From Batillaria attramentaria (lineage: Eukaryota; Mollusca; Gastropoda; Batillariidae): a stretch of DNA of 64,000 nucleotides. The position numbers and the translations under genes are program-made. Numbering within the stretch: the stretch's first letter is position 1; every line of letters begins with the position of its first letter. Location of the stretch: the NCBI GenBank assembly GCA_018292915.2, contig JACVVK020000498.1, positions 80,001 through 144,000 on the forward strand, in the 5' to 3' direction. The notes under the pieces are model-generated. The model saw nothing but the letters and a program-made list of their open reading frames with translations. It made no database searches and was not told the origin of the DNA. Below, one piece after another: positions 1 to 12,283 of the stretch.

Positions 1-569
1 CGAGCTGTTTGTATTCATTTTCACAGCAATCGACCAGCTAGCACCAGGAACCGAAAGTCTGCTGCGTGTCACTACATATATTTCTGTATTTGTGTGTGTC
101 TTTTTTTTCAGTTTTGCCATGCGATAGATTCCTTTGCTGTGCTAGTGCTCTTACAACTGAAGGTCCCAACGCTGTCCCATTAAGGACGTTTACTTCAGAA
201 TGAGCAACTTCCAATGTGTTACAGAAGCGTTTCGCACAGACGCTGCCACTGTCCAGCTATTGCTCTTCCCAAAGTCTGTTTATGAGCTTTGTAAACTTGT
301 AATGTTGTCATCGACCCTATGTAGCTCCAACTCCCTATCCGAAATTAGATGTCTGTGTTCCCTGCCGAGCGGGTCCCCGCCTCCCTTGCTGGACCCTAGC
401 AAGCGGTAACAGTGCATTTTGGCTCAAACATGTATCTTAGCAAAGACGGCCCGGAAAAGGCTCTGATTCTGCACACATCTTCGTCATAAATATTGTTTTT
501 ATCATTGTAAGCAGCCCAGATCAACATGTTATCTCGTAGCAGTTAGCACGTGTCCCTTTCACTCAGTTT
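1..569. other. Unannotated sequence
   Basis: Mixed-composition DNA with no frame, splice pair or repeat copy that I can support. Confidence 0.6.
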
Positions 570-806
570 CTACCAAGCAAGTTTGGGGTTGTGTATTAAT
601 GGCCTCACTAAAACAGTCACAATTGATTTATGTCTACAATGCATTTAAATCTGGCTAGGTGAGTGTTGCACTCATTATACTCGTGTTTGTTGCAATAAGA
701 GCCGCCAAGGAACCCTTATCTCGCCTGATTTTGGCATACAGAACTACCGAAACCGAAAGAGAGTCCAAAACGTGGGATACTCGTGTGCGGTACGAAACGT
801 GTTAAC
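570..806 (+). mobile_element. 235-bp dispersed repeat family (R4), copy 1
   Basis: Runs from CTACCAAGCAAGTTTGGGG to TACGAAACGTGTTAAC and aligns by eye over its whole length with sequences near 5109 (inverted), 31518 and 54208. No tRNA boxes, terminal inverted repeats or coding frame seen, so its class is unknown. Short open frames here are repeat shadows. Confidence 0.75.
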
Positions 807-1113
807 TATATACACTTTGAAGGTCCTAAAGCACAGCCCTGAAGACTGGATTGCTATCCTACATCCCTCTTTCCCGAGCGTAACGACTCTTGTCGCTTTA
901 TTAGCAGCGTTCCTGCAAAAAAATGTTCTGCACAGACTCCAGCACTCAATCCTGCATTACACACATTTCCGGGTCGGCTGTAAAGGCAAATCAATCACAA
1001 CACTTTGGCCAAGTCTTGCCGGGACACAAGTGTAAGAGAAAACAGCAAACACCAGCCTGAAAAAAACTCACTTCATAAAGCCGCGGCTCAATATAAATTC
1101 ATGAGGGACGGGC

Positions 1114-1136
1114 CTCTCTGTCTCTCTCTCTCTCTC

Positions 1137-1223
<87 letters not shown>

Positions 1224-1250
1224 AAACAGAGAGAGAGAGAGAGAGAGAGA
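1114..1250. repeat. Compound (CT)n(GT)n(GA)n microsatellite
   Basis: A CT tract, about 80 bp of GT, a short TTTGAAACA joint and a GA tract. It abuts the left arm of the inverted repeat. Confidence 0.95.
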
Positions 1251-1369
1251 GTCTGTGGGTTTTGTTCCGTCGATCTCACCAGAAAAGATCCAGAGAGAAG
1301 CCTCCGATTTAACCACCACTGACCACCACCCCCATTCCCACCACCCCTTCTCTCTCTCTCTCTCTGTTT

Positions 1370-1440
<71 letters not shown>

Positions 1441-1545
1441 AGAGAGAAGGGGTGGTGGGAATGGGGGTGGTGGTCAGTGGTGGTTAAATCGGAGATTTCT
1501 CTCTGGATCTTTTCTGGTGAGATCGACGGAACAAAACCAACAGAC
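1251..1545. repeat. 99-bp near-perfect inverted repeat around a CT/AC/GA microsatellite
   Basis: Arm 1 is 1251-1349 and arm 2 is 1447-1545. By eye they differ at about three of 99 positions. The 97-bp spacer is (CT)n, TGTTTCAAA, (CA)n and (GA)n. The left flank carries the mirror order, (GT)n, TTTGAAACA and (GA)n, so the palindromic order extends beyond the arms. No coding content. Confidence 0.85.
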
Positions 1546-1599
1546 TCTCTCTCTCTCTGAGTATGCCTGTGCGTCAGTGAACTATTCATACGTCCATCA

Positions 1600-2249
1600 C
1601 GTGACATCCACGGTCACCTTATTTATTTTTCAAACCTTTGTCAGAGCTGTCTCGTATTTCCTCGCAATCGAGGCATGGGCTTTAGATCGCCGTAAAACCT
1701 GGCAACAGAAGCTGCCGATTGTTCAGATAACAATTCACTGTTTAGAATAATGACACGCCTCAATTGATTATTTGATTGATATTTGCTACGGCTCTTTCCG
1801 AAAGATAAAATACCTCATTGTCTTGCGGAGTGCCGGCCTAGTGGAGACGTTATTAATATTCATACATTTCATTCACTGAATAAGAGTCGAATTGATCGGT
1901 GCTTAAACTATCGGCTAAAACTCCACTGTCAAAGAAATACTCGCCAATCAATAGTTGGTTGTTTGAACTGTGGGTGAATATATGTTCAGATTTTCTTGCC
2001 TAGAGTGAAATAAGTGTGATCTTAATATAGAGAAACGAAGATATCTTGGTTGGAGTGATACGAAGCTTTTCTTCTAGACTCCCACTCTACTCAACATCAG
2101 TTTAATTCACAAATTCAAAACGAATTTCCTGAAACATCAACCAGATGACTGAAGCGGACTTGAACGCCATCTCAGTGTATCTGCGGCATTGCTAGTCGGT
2201 ACTACTACTATTAATTTTTGCTGATAGTGCAGTATCCCCGATGAAGCGC

Positions 2250-2330
<81 letters not shown>

Positions 2331-2382
2331 ATCTACTCTTGTTCCTTCCACGCAGTCAGGACCTTACTATACTGAGTTTCTG

Positions 2383-2414
<32 letters not shown>

Positions 2415-3538
2415 AAATCCGTCAGACTGGGATGTACCAAGTCAGCGGACCGTGTAGTAGCTGTGCCAGACGGGCAGCGGAATTCAACTAGAAGTGATGG
2501 AGAGAAAATTAAAGCACAGAACTACGGGTCACGAAGGACAGCAGCAGAACTGGAACCATGCTGGAGAGGGGCTTTCATTTACTCAAGGACGGGCTTGCTG
2601 ACTCCCCCTCGTCTCCCCCACCCCCACCCTGACCCCATCTTCCCCAATCGCAGGCGCCTTCTGTTCTTGCGATGATTTCATTTTATGAAAGCAAAATAAA
2701 AAGGCAAGAAAATAACGTACGCCTTGAAAAATCTGTTGACACGACCTGCTAGAGATACCAACACCGTGACTCACTTCAAATGCGGACGATCAGCCTTCTG
2801 AATGTTTTGGGGGGAGGTCATGAAGTCCAATCCTTTTGCCTGTGTATCACCAGTGTCTGGATCTTTAAACTGCAAGGGTAACTTGAATATAAACGTGTTT
2901 GATTGTACACTGTAAGTAAACAGATAACAGATAAGGAAGTTGGTGGGAAACGTGCATGTGTCTAAACTTGACTGTCTGTAAGTTTACCACCGACCTTTCG
3001 TAATGTTGTGACTGTTCATGCTCTATCGGTAGGGTATGGCCGGGTATCGGTATCGGTGATCACATCAAACAGTTGAGTCAGGTTCCTCATTACACGGACT
3101 CACTGATCACAAACTTATCAACAACCACCCTGGAGTTTTGCGTCAATAAAGATTAGTTGAGTTGACAAGGAACTATGCACGCTATTTTTTTTTTTAATAC
3201 AGCGGACGCACCGACAGTGCATACTGGTAGGATCGGGGAACCAGGTCCCGGTGATCTCTTGAAAAAAGATTTACACAATTTAAATACTGAATGCCCACAA
3301 TGTGTTCCAGTAACACACGTTTTGGGTATTTTCTTAGAGTTGTTTGAAAAAGCATGATTTTCGGCTTCACTGGCACATGGAATGTCGAGGAACTGCTGTT
3401 CAGTCTTTAAAAATCTGAACCATATTCCAGAACACGAGGAAATGGAGTTAGGTACACTGTGTGAACATTTTGGGTATGGGACAATGGAGTTTACTGAAAT
3501 ACGAGTAGGATACTTGTAACTTTGGGGGTTGTGTTCTT
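1600..3538. other. Non-genic stretch
   Basis: Apart from the AC and CT tracts at 2252-2411 I see only short chance frames and a few T runs. Confidence 0.6.
2252..2411. repeat. (AC)n at 2252-2328 and (CT)n at 2383-2411
   Basis: A 77-bp pure AC tract and a 29-bp pure CT tract, separated by unique sequence. Confidence 0.95.
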
Positions 3539-3596
3539 ATTATTTTGTTTGTTTTGTTTTATTATTTTGTTTGTTTTGTTTTATTATTTTGTTTTA
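3539..3596. repeat. 22-bp T-rich tandem repeat, 2.5 copies
   Basis: ATTATTTTGTTTGTTTTGTT plus TT repeats at 3539, 3561 and 3583. Confidence 0.85.
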
Positions 3597-4036
3597 ACTG
3601 TGAGGCTATGAAAGTTTAACAAAACATATTTCATTGTTATAACGCGCCTTATCTTTGGCCACGGTAGGCTCAAAACGTAACAATGTTCAGTCCATGGAAA
3701 TACGATCTATCCTCCAGGTGTGTCTGTCCACACGGTCATGTCACGCAATCCTCTCATCCACTGAAATGGTTCAGGGAATTCTGAGCCCTGCAACGCATAT
3801 GACTAGCACAACATGTTGGGGAAAGTTTGGGGCTGACAAAACGTTTTGCTGTGCCCAGGAATTCCACGAGTCTACTTCTCGCACTAAGAAAACCAACCCA
3901 GGGTCTAAACTCCTTCTCTGTCCTGAAAATCGGATCCAGTCTGTCTCATTTATCGAGGCAACGTTTCCTTTGAGGTCCCCTCTGTGTGTTACTTGTCCCG
4001 TATCACACACACCCCTAGTTACAAAGTAACCTTTAC

Positions 4037-4198
4037 GGTAGTCAATATTCAGATGGCCGTAAATAGAACACGAGTTACTCACATAAACTGCAGTCAATAC
4101 TCAGATAACTGTAAATAGAATAAGAGTTACTCACATAAACTCATTAAACTGCAGTCAATAATCAGCTAACTGTAAATGGAAAGGAGTTACTCACATAT
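4037..4198. repeat. Degenerate 51-60 bp tandem repeat, 3 copies
   Basis: Each copy has GCAGTCAATA, CAGATAACTGTAAAT and GAGTTACTCACATA. Copies begin near 4037, 4091 and 4151, with one indel of about 9 bp. Confidence 0.8.
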
Positions 4199-4704
4199 GC
4201 TGGTGAACCGATGACCAAGAAACGTTTACCAACGTGCAGCTGGCAGCTCTACACAATTCTGCTGGGAGTGATTGAATTCAGTGTATAAACTTGCCGACTT
4301 TTCAACTTTCCTCTTGGGACGTGATAAGGTAATTCCTTAACGTAACTATCAAGTCAGATAAGCCGAATCTTAACTCATGTCAAATTCCGAAAGACTGACG
4401 GCGATCCCAACCTTCTGACAACAAAGCCGGCCTGAGCCAGCTGAACTGAGTGAATGCACTTGGTCTGGAACCTTACACCCTACAGGGAACAGTCCCGATG
4501 TCTGGACGGTTGTTGACGGAGTATGAGCGCAACTCCCCACAGGAACCTAAAGTGTACTACGTGACGTGGAGTATAGCACTGATACTCTCAATAAGCAAGA
4601 CTATTACTGCAGCTCACGTGAAAACGCTCACATCGGTAGATCTGATGTTCTAACATGACTGCAGCTCAGTTAGTGCAGTTTCCCCCTCTGTGGCGTCAGG
4701 GTTA

Positions 4705-4850
4705 GCGTCAGGGTTAGGTTTAGGATCAGGTTTGATGTTACCTCGTGGTAATGGTGCAGTTTTTTTTTATTTTTATGCAGATGAAGTGCATTTACACAAC
4801 GCTGAGGTGCAAACGGCCCTAGAGGGCTAACTGCAATACCAGCTCTGTCG
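4705..4850 (+). repeat. Dispersed repeat module R4b, copy 1
   Basis: Shares the order GTTACCTCGTGG, GTGCAGT, TTTACAC, GTGCAAACGGCCCTAGAGGG with 54085-54185. The left edge contains degenerate GGGTTAG-type hexamers. Unclassified. Confidence 0.55.
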
Positions 4851-5108
4851 TGCTGAAAAGTCAGTGCGAGTTCTCGGTAATTACGAGCTACAGTCCGTAT
4901 ACTTTGGTTGCCCGTGTGCACGGAAGCGTCAGATTAAAGACCTGTCTAATGAAATCACCCCCAAGGGACAGCACGAGCTGCACGGGATTCCCCGTTCTGT
5001 TTCTGCAGACTGACTAGAGATGGAATGGGAATGTCGGACCGCAGTACTGTTACCGAACACACTTGAATAAGGAATCCTAGCTGTGCATTTCCACACAACA
5101 ATTCCGCC

Positions 5109-5333
5109 GTACCGCGCACGAGTATCCCACGTTGTTGACTCTTTTTCGGTTTTAGCCCTGTATGCGAAACTCAGGCAAGATTAACGGTTCCTTCAACGGT
5201 TTGTACTGCAGCAAACATGAGTATAATCAAAGTGCAACACTCCCACGGAGCCAGATTTAAATCCATGCAGACGTGTGAATTTTTTTTTTTCAGTGAGGCC
5301 ACTGGTGCACAACCCCAAACTTACTTGGTAGGA
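5109..5333 (-). mobile_element. 235-bp dispersed repeat family (R4), copy 2
   Basis: Inverted copy: the reverse strand reads CTACCAAGTAAGTTTGGGG through to the CGCGGTAC end. It has a 12-bp T run inside that other copies lack. Confidence 0.75.
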
Positions 5334-7180
5334 ATTAAGTTAAAGATCTAAGCTCCCAACAAAAAGCTTTCCGAAGTGTGAAAAAAATTTACAGAGTCGA
5401 CCGTGCAAGCACAGAGTCAACTCTGTCACAGTTGCAGAGTTTTCAGCATCACTGAAACCCCAATAAAAGCCAAGGGCAGCCTGATTTCACAGCTCAGTTT
5501 GCGTTTTGACACTGAGCGAGAAAGATCGTGCAGCGCTCAACATCCGCTGACAATCTAGCGATGTGTCTCGCTCACTAACCAAAAGCCAAATGTCACGGCA
5601 AACTCGTGCTCTTGTTTTATAAGGGTTCCTGAAGCGCTGAAAACTCTGCAACTGTGACAGAGTTGCCTGGATTATGCACAGTCCAAGGAGCCGCAGTTTA
5701 AAAAAAAAAAAAGCAATGTTTGCGGCTTTTTGCTGAAATTGCAGACCTATAAGCCCTTCATTCTGCGTGCACATCAGTTTCTCTGGTACAGACCACGGTA
5801 TGCAAATTCTTACAGACAGACAGACAGACAGACAATTAACAACGGTAAAACACTCAGTCCTAAGTTGTGTTAAGATTAACTATAACATGCAATAGTGTTA
5901 TTTCTATCTTGCGAATGTTGGCCTGAAGACTAATGCACATAGTTTGGACTGCATATAATGACCGCGTAGACACGAACCAGCAGGCAAAACAAATACATCG
6001 GTTAATCTGTATGTATCTGGAATGGTTATGGACACGTATGGCTTTTCGTTTTTAACTTAGACACACTGAGACACGGATACGTTTTGCCATTTGCCATTAC
6101 AAAAACATATATATATACTTACTTCCCCTACTTTCAAATTGACCTGATTGAGCGCATGTTTTCGGCTTTAGTAACGCCTTTGTTCCTTTTCTATATATAT
6201 ATATATATGTCATAGGAATTTGTCTTGGTGTTGTTCATTCACTAATTGCAGTCATATTGCTTTATTTAGGCCTACTGCATTCGAGCTGTTCTTTCAGTGG
6301 CAGTCGGTGCGTTGAAAGTATAGACTAAATCTTACTGTTGGATACCTCAGCTCACGGTGAACAAACACATCAGAAACACGGACTCATTAGTACTTGCTAT
6401 TACAGTGGTGAGCCTAGTCCTCTTCACGAGCACTCACGCTAAAACTACCTTACTACATTCACACCAGATTATTATGGTGACCTAAAAAAGGAGGACAAGA
6501 ACCAAGTTTAGCGAAAACGGAAAACAGGCTGGAGTATTCCCGCTGCCCCCAAACACGGTAAACATTTAGTGTTATAAAGAAAAAGGGGAAACGGCAGCGA
6601 TGTCAAGTGTTCCTCAAAACCAACAAAGAGGGGTTGGTGTCAATGGTGTGTGGGAGGGGGGGGGGGGGGGTGCTCGATGGCGGAACGGCGGGGAAAAAAC
6701 CTGACAAACAAAAAACAAAACAAAACAACAACAACAACAACACAAAAAACCGGCAACGGCGGAAACTGGTCTAGACACGGGGGGAAAAAACTCATGCCTG
6801 GAAATTTAAGAAAACCAGAAAAGCATTTGCAAGATCCACGAACCCACAAAATTAGCACACTTTCTGTCACGTGATCAGCGCATTGTGACAGGCACGTGCC
6901 ACCAGGTGCGCCACTAGTCCTGTTTGTCGGGCCCGGCTTCGGACTAGCAAACATCGGATCAAACAAGCAATTAACCAACTCGTCTCACCACTGAACAGAA
7001 GGCCATCCCGTCTGCCAGGCACAGGCTAATAAGTAGTCACCTGGTCACTGGCTTACACTAGTTACTGTGTCTAAATCGGGAACTTAATCAATAGCCGGGC
7101 CTTTCCCACTCCATCGCACACTTGTCGTCCTTCGTCAGCTTACTCTTTGTATGTCGGGTTGCCCAAGTACTTGGGGGTCC
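5334..7180. other. Non-genic stretch with simple repeats
   Basis: Contains (CAGA)5 near 5815-5834, short (TA)n near 6108 and 6192, a G run near 6656-6670 and (AAC)n near 6723-6741, plus R6. No gene recognised. Confidence 0.6.
6404..6500 (+). repeat. Short dispersed repeat R6, copy 1
   Basis: Shares AGTGGTGAGCCTAGTCCTCT, ACTCACGCTAAAA and a following GGTGACC/AAGGAGGAC block with 8596-8695. Confidence 0.5.
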
Positions 7181-7183
7181 AGT

Positions 7184-7233
7184 CAGTCAAAATGGACGGG
7201 AGTTTTTCTGGTGCTACTCCGCTTCAGAAATTT
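7184..7233 (+). repeat. R7 motif copy 1
   Basis: The block CAAAATGGACGGGAG, TTTTTCTGGTGCTACTCCGC is shared with 8022-8068 (inverted) and 21098-21140. It lies directly before the truncated SINE-B, so it may be part of a longer composite element. Confidence 0.5.
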
Positions 7234-7250
7234 GGATGATGAACGCCTAT

Positions 7251-7544
7251 GTTCATTCCGGCCGATCGTCGGGGGTTCTCTCCGGGTACTCCGGCTTCCT
7301 CCCCCTCTGCTTTGGAAATGTCCAGCCCACCAAATTTGAAAAATAAATGCAATTCTACATTCCGAAATTTAAATAGCTGAGATGACCCTTCGCACCACGT
7401 GATTGTTATGTGTTTATGTCCAGTGTGTGAGAGAATGCGTGTGATTCACGTGAGCGTGCGTGTTGGGTTCAGTTCGCGGCGCTTTGAGCCTATTCGTGAA
7501 ACAAGGGTAAAACGCCTGTACATTACTCATTATTATTATTATTG
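7251..7544 (+). mobile_element. SINE-B, 5'-truncated copy
   Basis: Lacks the tRNA-like head but matches 39986-40386 from TTCTCTCCGGGTACTCCGGC through GAGAATGCGTGTGATTCACG to an (ATT)n tail. Confidence 0.75.
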
Positions 7545-7609
7545 AAATCTAATCATGCATACGTATTCGCATCACACGCGTATTAACGCGTCAGGCAAAG
7601 TCGTTGTCA

Positions 7610-7883
7610 GGGCCCGTACGTAAAAGTCGAGGTTAGTAATTTTAGCCCCGGGTTAAAGTCAAAACTCGAACTAAACTAGCTCTAGGGTTAAATTTTCTGT
7701 TGTTTTTTTATTTAACCAGGAAGTCCATTCCACCATAGTCCCTAAGCCGTTTGAGAAGGATTTTTTTCTACCTTTCTTCGCTTCCTTGTTTTAATTTAAG
7801 TTTGTTTTTGGGTTTCTTTTGTCCTAGTCTGGGTTAGGCCCGTAGCCGTGGGCTAAATTAACCTCTAGTTTTTCATGCGGGCC
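7610..7883 (-). mobile_element. MITE-like TIR element, copy 1 (inverted)
   Basis: Bounded by GGGCCCGTACGTAAAAGTCG on the left and its complement ending CATGCGGGCC on the right. The interior, inverted here, matches the copies near 12.8, 33.4 and 48.5 kb. It has no coding capacity, consistent with a non-autonomous DNA transposon. I see no convincing target-site duplication. Confidence 0.7.
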
Positions 7884-8021
7884 GTGGTTGGCAAAAGACC
7901 TCTTTCTCAGTTACACGCCGAAAAATCGAAGTCCGTAGGAAACAATCGCTGCTATTGACAGTTGAAAATGGAAACACTCAGTGCTACTGTTTGGAAACAC
8001 TCTGTATTGGCGGTGCTTCTT

Positions 8022-8068
8022 TTGAAGCGGAGTAGCACCGGAAACACTTCCGACCATTTTGACTGCAC
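8022..8068 (-). repeat. R7 motif copy 2 (inverted)
   Basis: The complement of GTGCTACTCCGCTTCAAAAG and CAAAATGGTCGGAAG is visible. The adjacent sequence to about 8110 also resembles, inverted, the TCCGGTTTCCTC part of SINE-B. Confidence 0.5.
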
Positions 8069-8419
8069 CCCATGAAGTAAGGGAGGAAAGAGGAAACCGG
8101 AGACCCAGGGAAGACGGAAGAGGCGACACACAAGAAGAGAATCAGACTTGATTAATTCACTACTCTCAACAAATGTCTGGGAGACCATAATTGATCACTC
8201 CAAAGTAACTTGATCACCAAGAAACACTATCTGTTGAAACAGGGGGAAAAACTGGCAGTATATTTCACACTTCATCAGTTATTTCTTTTTCTTAGTTCTT
8301 TCTAACTGATACTAGTATAACAGCAGAGGATCGTGAAATGACATCAGAAGGTGGGCAGAGTTTCCCATGTGATATAGGACGTTGTCAGTAGTGGTTTACG
8401 GTCTTCATGATAACTTTGG

Positions 8420-8452
8420 TTTACACCCCCCCCCCACCTCTCTCTCTCTCTC

Positions 8453-8515
<63 letters not shown>
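8420..8515. repeat. Poly-C, (CT)n, (AC)n compound microsatellite
   Basis: A C run, about 18 bp of CT, and about 58 bp of AC. Confidence 0.95.
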
Positions 8516-8518
<3 letters not shown>

Positions 8519-8595
8519 CCGCCTAACTTTCCACCGTTTTATAGCTAGTCTGCACGATGCTTCACTGGTTTACTGCTCGTCCCACTGGCTACTCC

Positions 8596-8695
8596 AGTAG
8601 TGAGTCTAGTCCTCTCCAGGAACACTCACGCTAAAAATACATTGATGCATTCAGACAGATTACAACGACGACCCATAAAACAAGGACGACCTGAA
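8596..8695 (+). repeat. Short dispersed repeat R6, copy 2
   Basis: Matches 6404-6500 through AGTAGTGAGTCTAGTCCTCT and AACACTCACGCTAAAA. Confidence 0.5.
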
Positions 8696-8706
8696 AACAA
8701 CAACTG

Positions 8707-8738
8707 CAAAAAAAAAAAAAAAAAGGGGGGGGGGGGAC
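8707..8738. repeat. Poly-A followed by poly-G
   Basis: About 18 A then about 13 G; the run lengths are likely uncertain in the assembly. Confidence 0.9.
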
Positions 8739-8739
8739 C

Positions 8740-9598
8740 ATGGCAAGGACCAGAAGACATCGCCTCTGAGAAAGAGGACGAAGGCCGGAAAAATCAAATG
8801 ATCTAGAATAGACGAACCCACTCTACTCAATCAAAAGTGCCGAGTCCCCAGAATTCAGCCAATCGCGTGCCGTAGCATAATGAGTACAACACATGGCATG
8901 CTCTGGCACAATTTCTTGCCAGACACCACAAAGAAGGAAGCACAATGATGATATGACTGAAATATGTCAAGAAAGCAGTGTCCGTTGACGTCATTTGAGG
9001 AAAGAGACTTGTACGTAAATCACTTTCATGTTGACATTACACCATTTTCCACAAAATGACGTCATGGACGTACTGTGTACTACCAATACACGGCAGAGTA
9101 AAGGGGCGGGACTTTGGCCTCGGGGCTTGCCGAGTGGAGTCGTCTATTCGCTCCTGAGTCTCAACACACTCACTACTGATCGGGCCACTGTGTTCAGTCA
9201 CTACCTCACTAGCTCATTTGCCTTTGACAAAACACATTTTACTGCTCACGCTTGCTTTGTACAGATCAGCAAGAAATCTGCCGTTGAAAAGTAGTGCTAG
9301 TGTGCAAATAAACTAGTGTCCAAAAGAAACGATACCAAACTGTTGTCAGAATGTTTTTGTGCAAAATGATCCCCGAGGCCTAAAAACATAGGTTTACGTA
9401 TCCCACGTCCCAAATACAGCGTCTGCGCTCGGGAATACCGGAAACATTTGCTAATGAAATATACCACTCTGAAATATCTGTATTGTTCTGCTTTTATCGT
9501 ATGTCCCTGCGAACCCTTGGTATCGTTTCTTTTGGACACTAGTTTATATGGTCACACACCCAGTTCTCTCACCCCTGGACCCTGTGAGGGTTCAGCCT

Positions 9599-9630
<32 letters not shown>

Positions 9631-11895
9631 CGAAAACAACAACAACAACAACTTTGTGGGGGAATATCTCGTCACATTTGAGACTTTCTCTCGTAGGAAC
9701 AAGCCCCAGAAACAGAAGACACAATTTCCAGAAACTCCTCTACAAATGCTATAATCCGGCATTTACATAAATCCCCCACTGTGTGCACACGGCTCTCTTG
9801 CGGTACTATTAACCTGCGGTTATGTTTTGCTGCTGCCTCCCCCTTATTGCGTGTTACTAGATATACAGACTAATCGAAGGTTCAGACTGTGTGTGGGTAG
9901 ACTGAGTGACAGGAGCTTGCATCATAATATATAGTCTAGACCATCGGCTGTGACATCTGACATTCTGTGACTTTATTCCGAACCATGGCCGGGCTGGCAT
10001 TGCGTGTACACACGATTCTCAGTCAATACTTACATTCTCCACTGCCGTCACATGATGAATGAATGCTCTGTCTCCAAGCCCATGTCAACAGCTTGATGTT
10101 GTCTCCCTGGGGTAAAACAGACAAGGGAACTGATTAAATCAAATCCTTTTCAACCATGTCCACAGGCACTGAAAACATCTGTCAGTCAGACTTGGAAATG
10201 TCGCGGAATGAAAAGCTAGGCAGTTTGAAAAGCAAATAACCACAAATAATCATGTCCTTAACTCGACAGATGCAAGCTTGCAGTCCATAACCCGATAGAC
10301 GCAAAATAGAACGTTCATCCGAAACACACTCACACATCAGGTAGTCAGCTCTTCACAACAGCGCCGACACCGTCTCCGGTAACCCACAGAATAACTTACG
10401 GCTCCGGACTGCATTCTCACACAAGCGACACCCTACAGCCACTGATCATTCGATCCTGCTCATAACCTCTCTAGGCGTTCTCTGTCGCATACAAAACTGC
10501 CATCATACGTGCACAGATTAGCGGCACTAAGAAATCTCTCGCTAAAGCTTGGCACTGTTTCCGCGATCAAGCAACTTACATGCGTTCCTAGTAGTGCACC
10601 CGGAGTGCCATACCGTGTTGGTGCCTGTCGCCCGTTCCTGCCCCCTCCCCTCCCACCTTACCCTAACCCCCGCAATCCCCCACCCCCCTAGCCCGGCTAA
10701 GCCGCAGATTGGCCCGGTGGGCTAGGAATACTTGGCCGAGACCTTCTCAGCAAGACGTGGACACAACGCGTTCAGTGACGCCGCTGCCCGTACGTGCCCA
10801 AATCGCGATACACATCTAATCGTAATCAGGAGCATCGTAACGGTACAGTTGGCATATAGGTGACGATTTTGTCGAGCTGGGGTTTTCATTGAAAACAACA
10901 ACAAAAATATCACTGAGAATCGGCGAGCGGTGGAGTATGAATGTTCAATAGTTAAAGGTTAACAGGATCTACTGACCTACGAAAAAAGCAAGGATAGAGA
11001 GCCATCAGAAAACAAATGCGAAAATCTAACCGAAAGCGAAAGAATCAGTCGTTGAAGCCAGGACTGAACACGAGGAAGGGAAACACAGTGAAAGAAGGAA
11101 TGAATTCTGAATGAAGAACTCCACCATCGAGTGAGAACTTGAACTGCACGCAGATTCTTGAATTTCTGAAGTCAGTTCATATTAGGAGACTGTGAAACTT
11201 GCTACCGACACTTGCACGGCAACTAGACGATACGGAAGCAACGGCAACATTAAAGACAGAAGGAACTTACGGTGAACCAGTACTGACGCTGACCGCGTCT
11301 TCCTCGCGGGCGTGGTTGCTATTGAACGGAGGTCTTGTTTCAGGCTTGCGCCGAGCACTAAAAGAAGACATCGGTATAGGAGCAATAACGGACAGTGCAA
11401 CCTGTCTACAACGACTTCTGGTAAAACGACAAGGAAAAACCACAGACACAATTCGGTGCATAAATGATAACCCGCAAGTCCAACTTTAGGGCTGGCGCCT
11501 ATTTTGGGAGAAAATTACCGCTCCGGCTTGCAGACAAAAGACAGACCCACAATCGGAACTGCGAAGAAAATTGCGGTTGGCAGACCTGTTGCCCGTCTCC
11601 TTACGTGTCACTGATTTTTCTGTCTGGGTTTTTCACAGCCATTCGCCTTTTATACATAGTAAAACTGCATTTTTTTTTAAAGAAAGGAGGGACACCAGCA
11701 ACTCTTCTTGGCTTTTTAGTGAGAATAAAATATTAAGAATAATATAATAATAATAACAATAATAATAATAACAACTGAGTATTGTGTAGGCGCTTGACCC
11801 AGTTTCTTGAATAGGCTGTGAGCGAGTCTTGCGTATCGGTGTCACTACTTATCGACAGATCTCAACAGACAGTGATAATTGAGACGTACACATAG
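8740..11895. other. Non-genic stretch
   Basis: Apart from (AAC)n at 9599, nothing resembles a known protein. Frames near 11200-11490 overlap on both strands without flanking splice consensus that would support one of them. Confidence 0.55.
9599..9652. repeat. (AAC)n microsatellite
   Basis: About 17 AAC units with one GAA interruption. Confidence 0.95.
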
Positions 11896-12283
11896 ACAGG
11901 CATACGACAACGCTGTTGAAACGTTCCATCGAATGCGCTTGATCCATGCAGCTTGGGGCTCGGGTTGGCGTATAATTGTGTTGTTCTACGTACCTAGAAG
12001 CGAACCGCGTACTGAGCAGACGACGCTATATCAGGTTGCGGACTGAATACCAACAAGACAGCGTTGATTGGTGGCCAGTTTTAGCGACTTGGTCGTATCG
12101 ACGTGCAGTACAGGTATGGAAGCGTTTGGCCAAAGAAAGTCATATTTCGCAAAGTCACGAAAATGGTTGCAGTCACGGTGGCCAAAAGGAACATCTATTG
12201 ATTTGGCAAACAGCCTTAGAACTTTGTAAGCGGCAGATTCCCCCCCCCCCCCAGAACATAGAGACTTTGAAGTACTTTGAGTA
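11896..12283 (+). mobile_element. 0.4-kb dispersed repeat R5, copy 1
   Basis: Matches 24318-24742 in a long series of blocks: GCATACGACAACG, CGCGTACTGAGCAG, GGTTGCGGACTGAA, GCGTTGATTGG, TGGTCGTATCGACGTG, GTACAGGTATGGAAGCG, CTTTGTAAGCGGCAG. No TIRs, pol III boxes or protein recognised. The 104-codon frame inside is not conserved in the other copy, as indels break it. Confidence 0.7.

Noticed and set aside
1068..1607. Long open frame (179 codons, minus strand) over the microsatellite
   Set aside because: It is a translation of GT/AC and CT/GA tracts plus the inverted repeat; similar frames appear at every long dinucleotide tract.
11182..11490. Overlapping frames on both strands of about 90-96 codons
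   Set aside because: Neither has a recognisable domain, and open frames on both strands point to local composition rather than coding.
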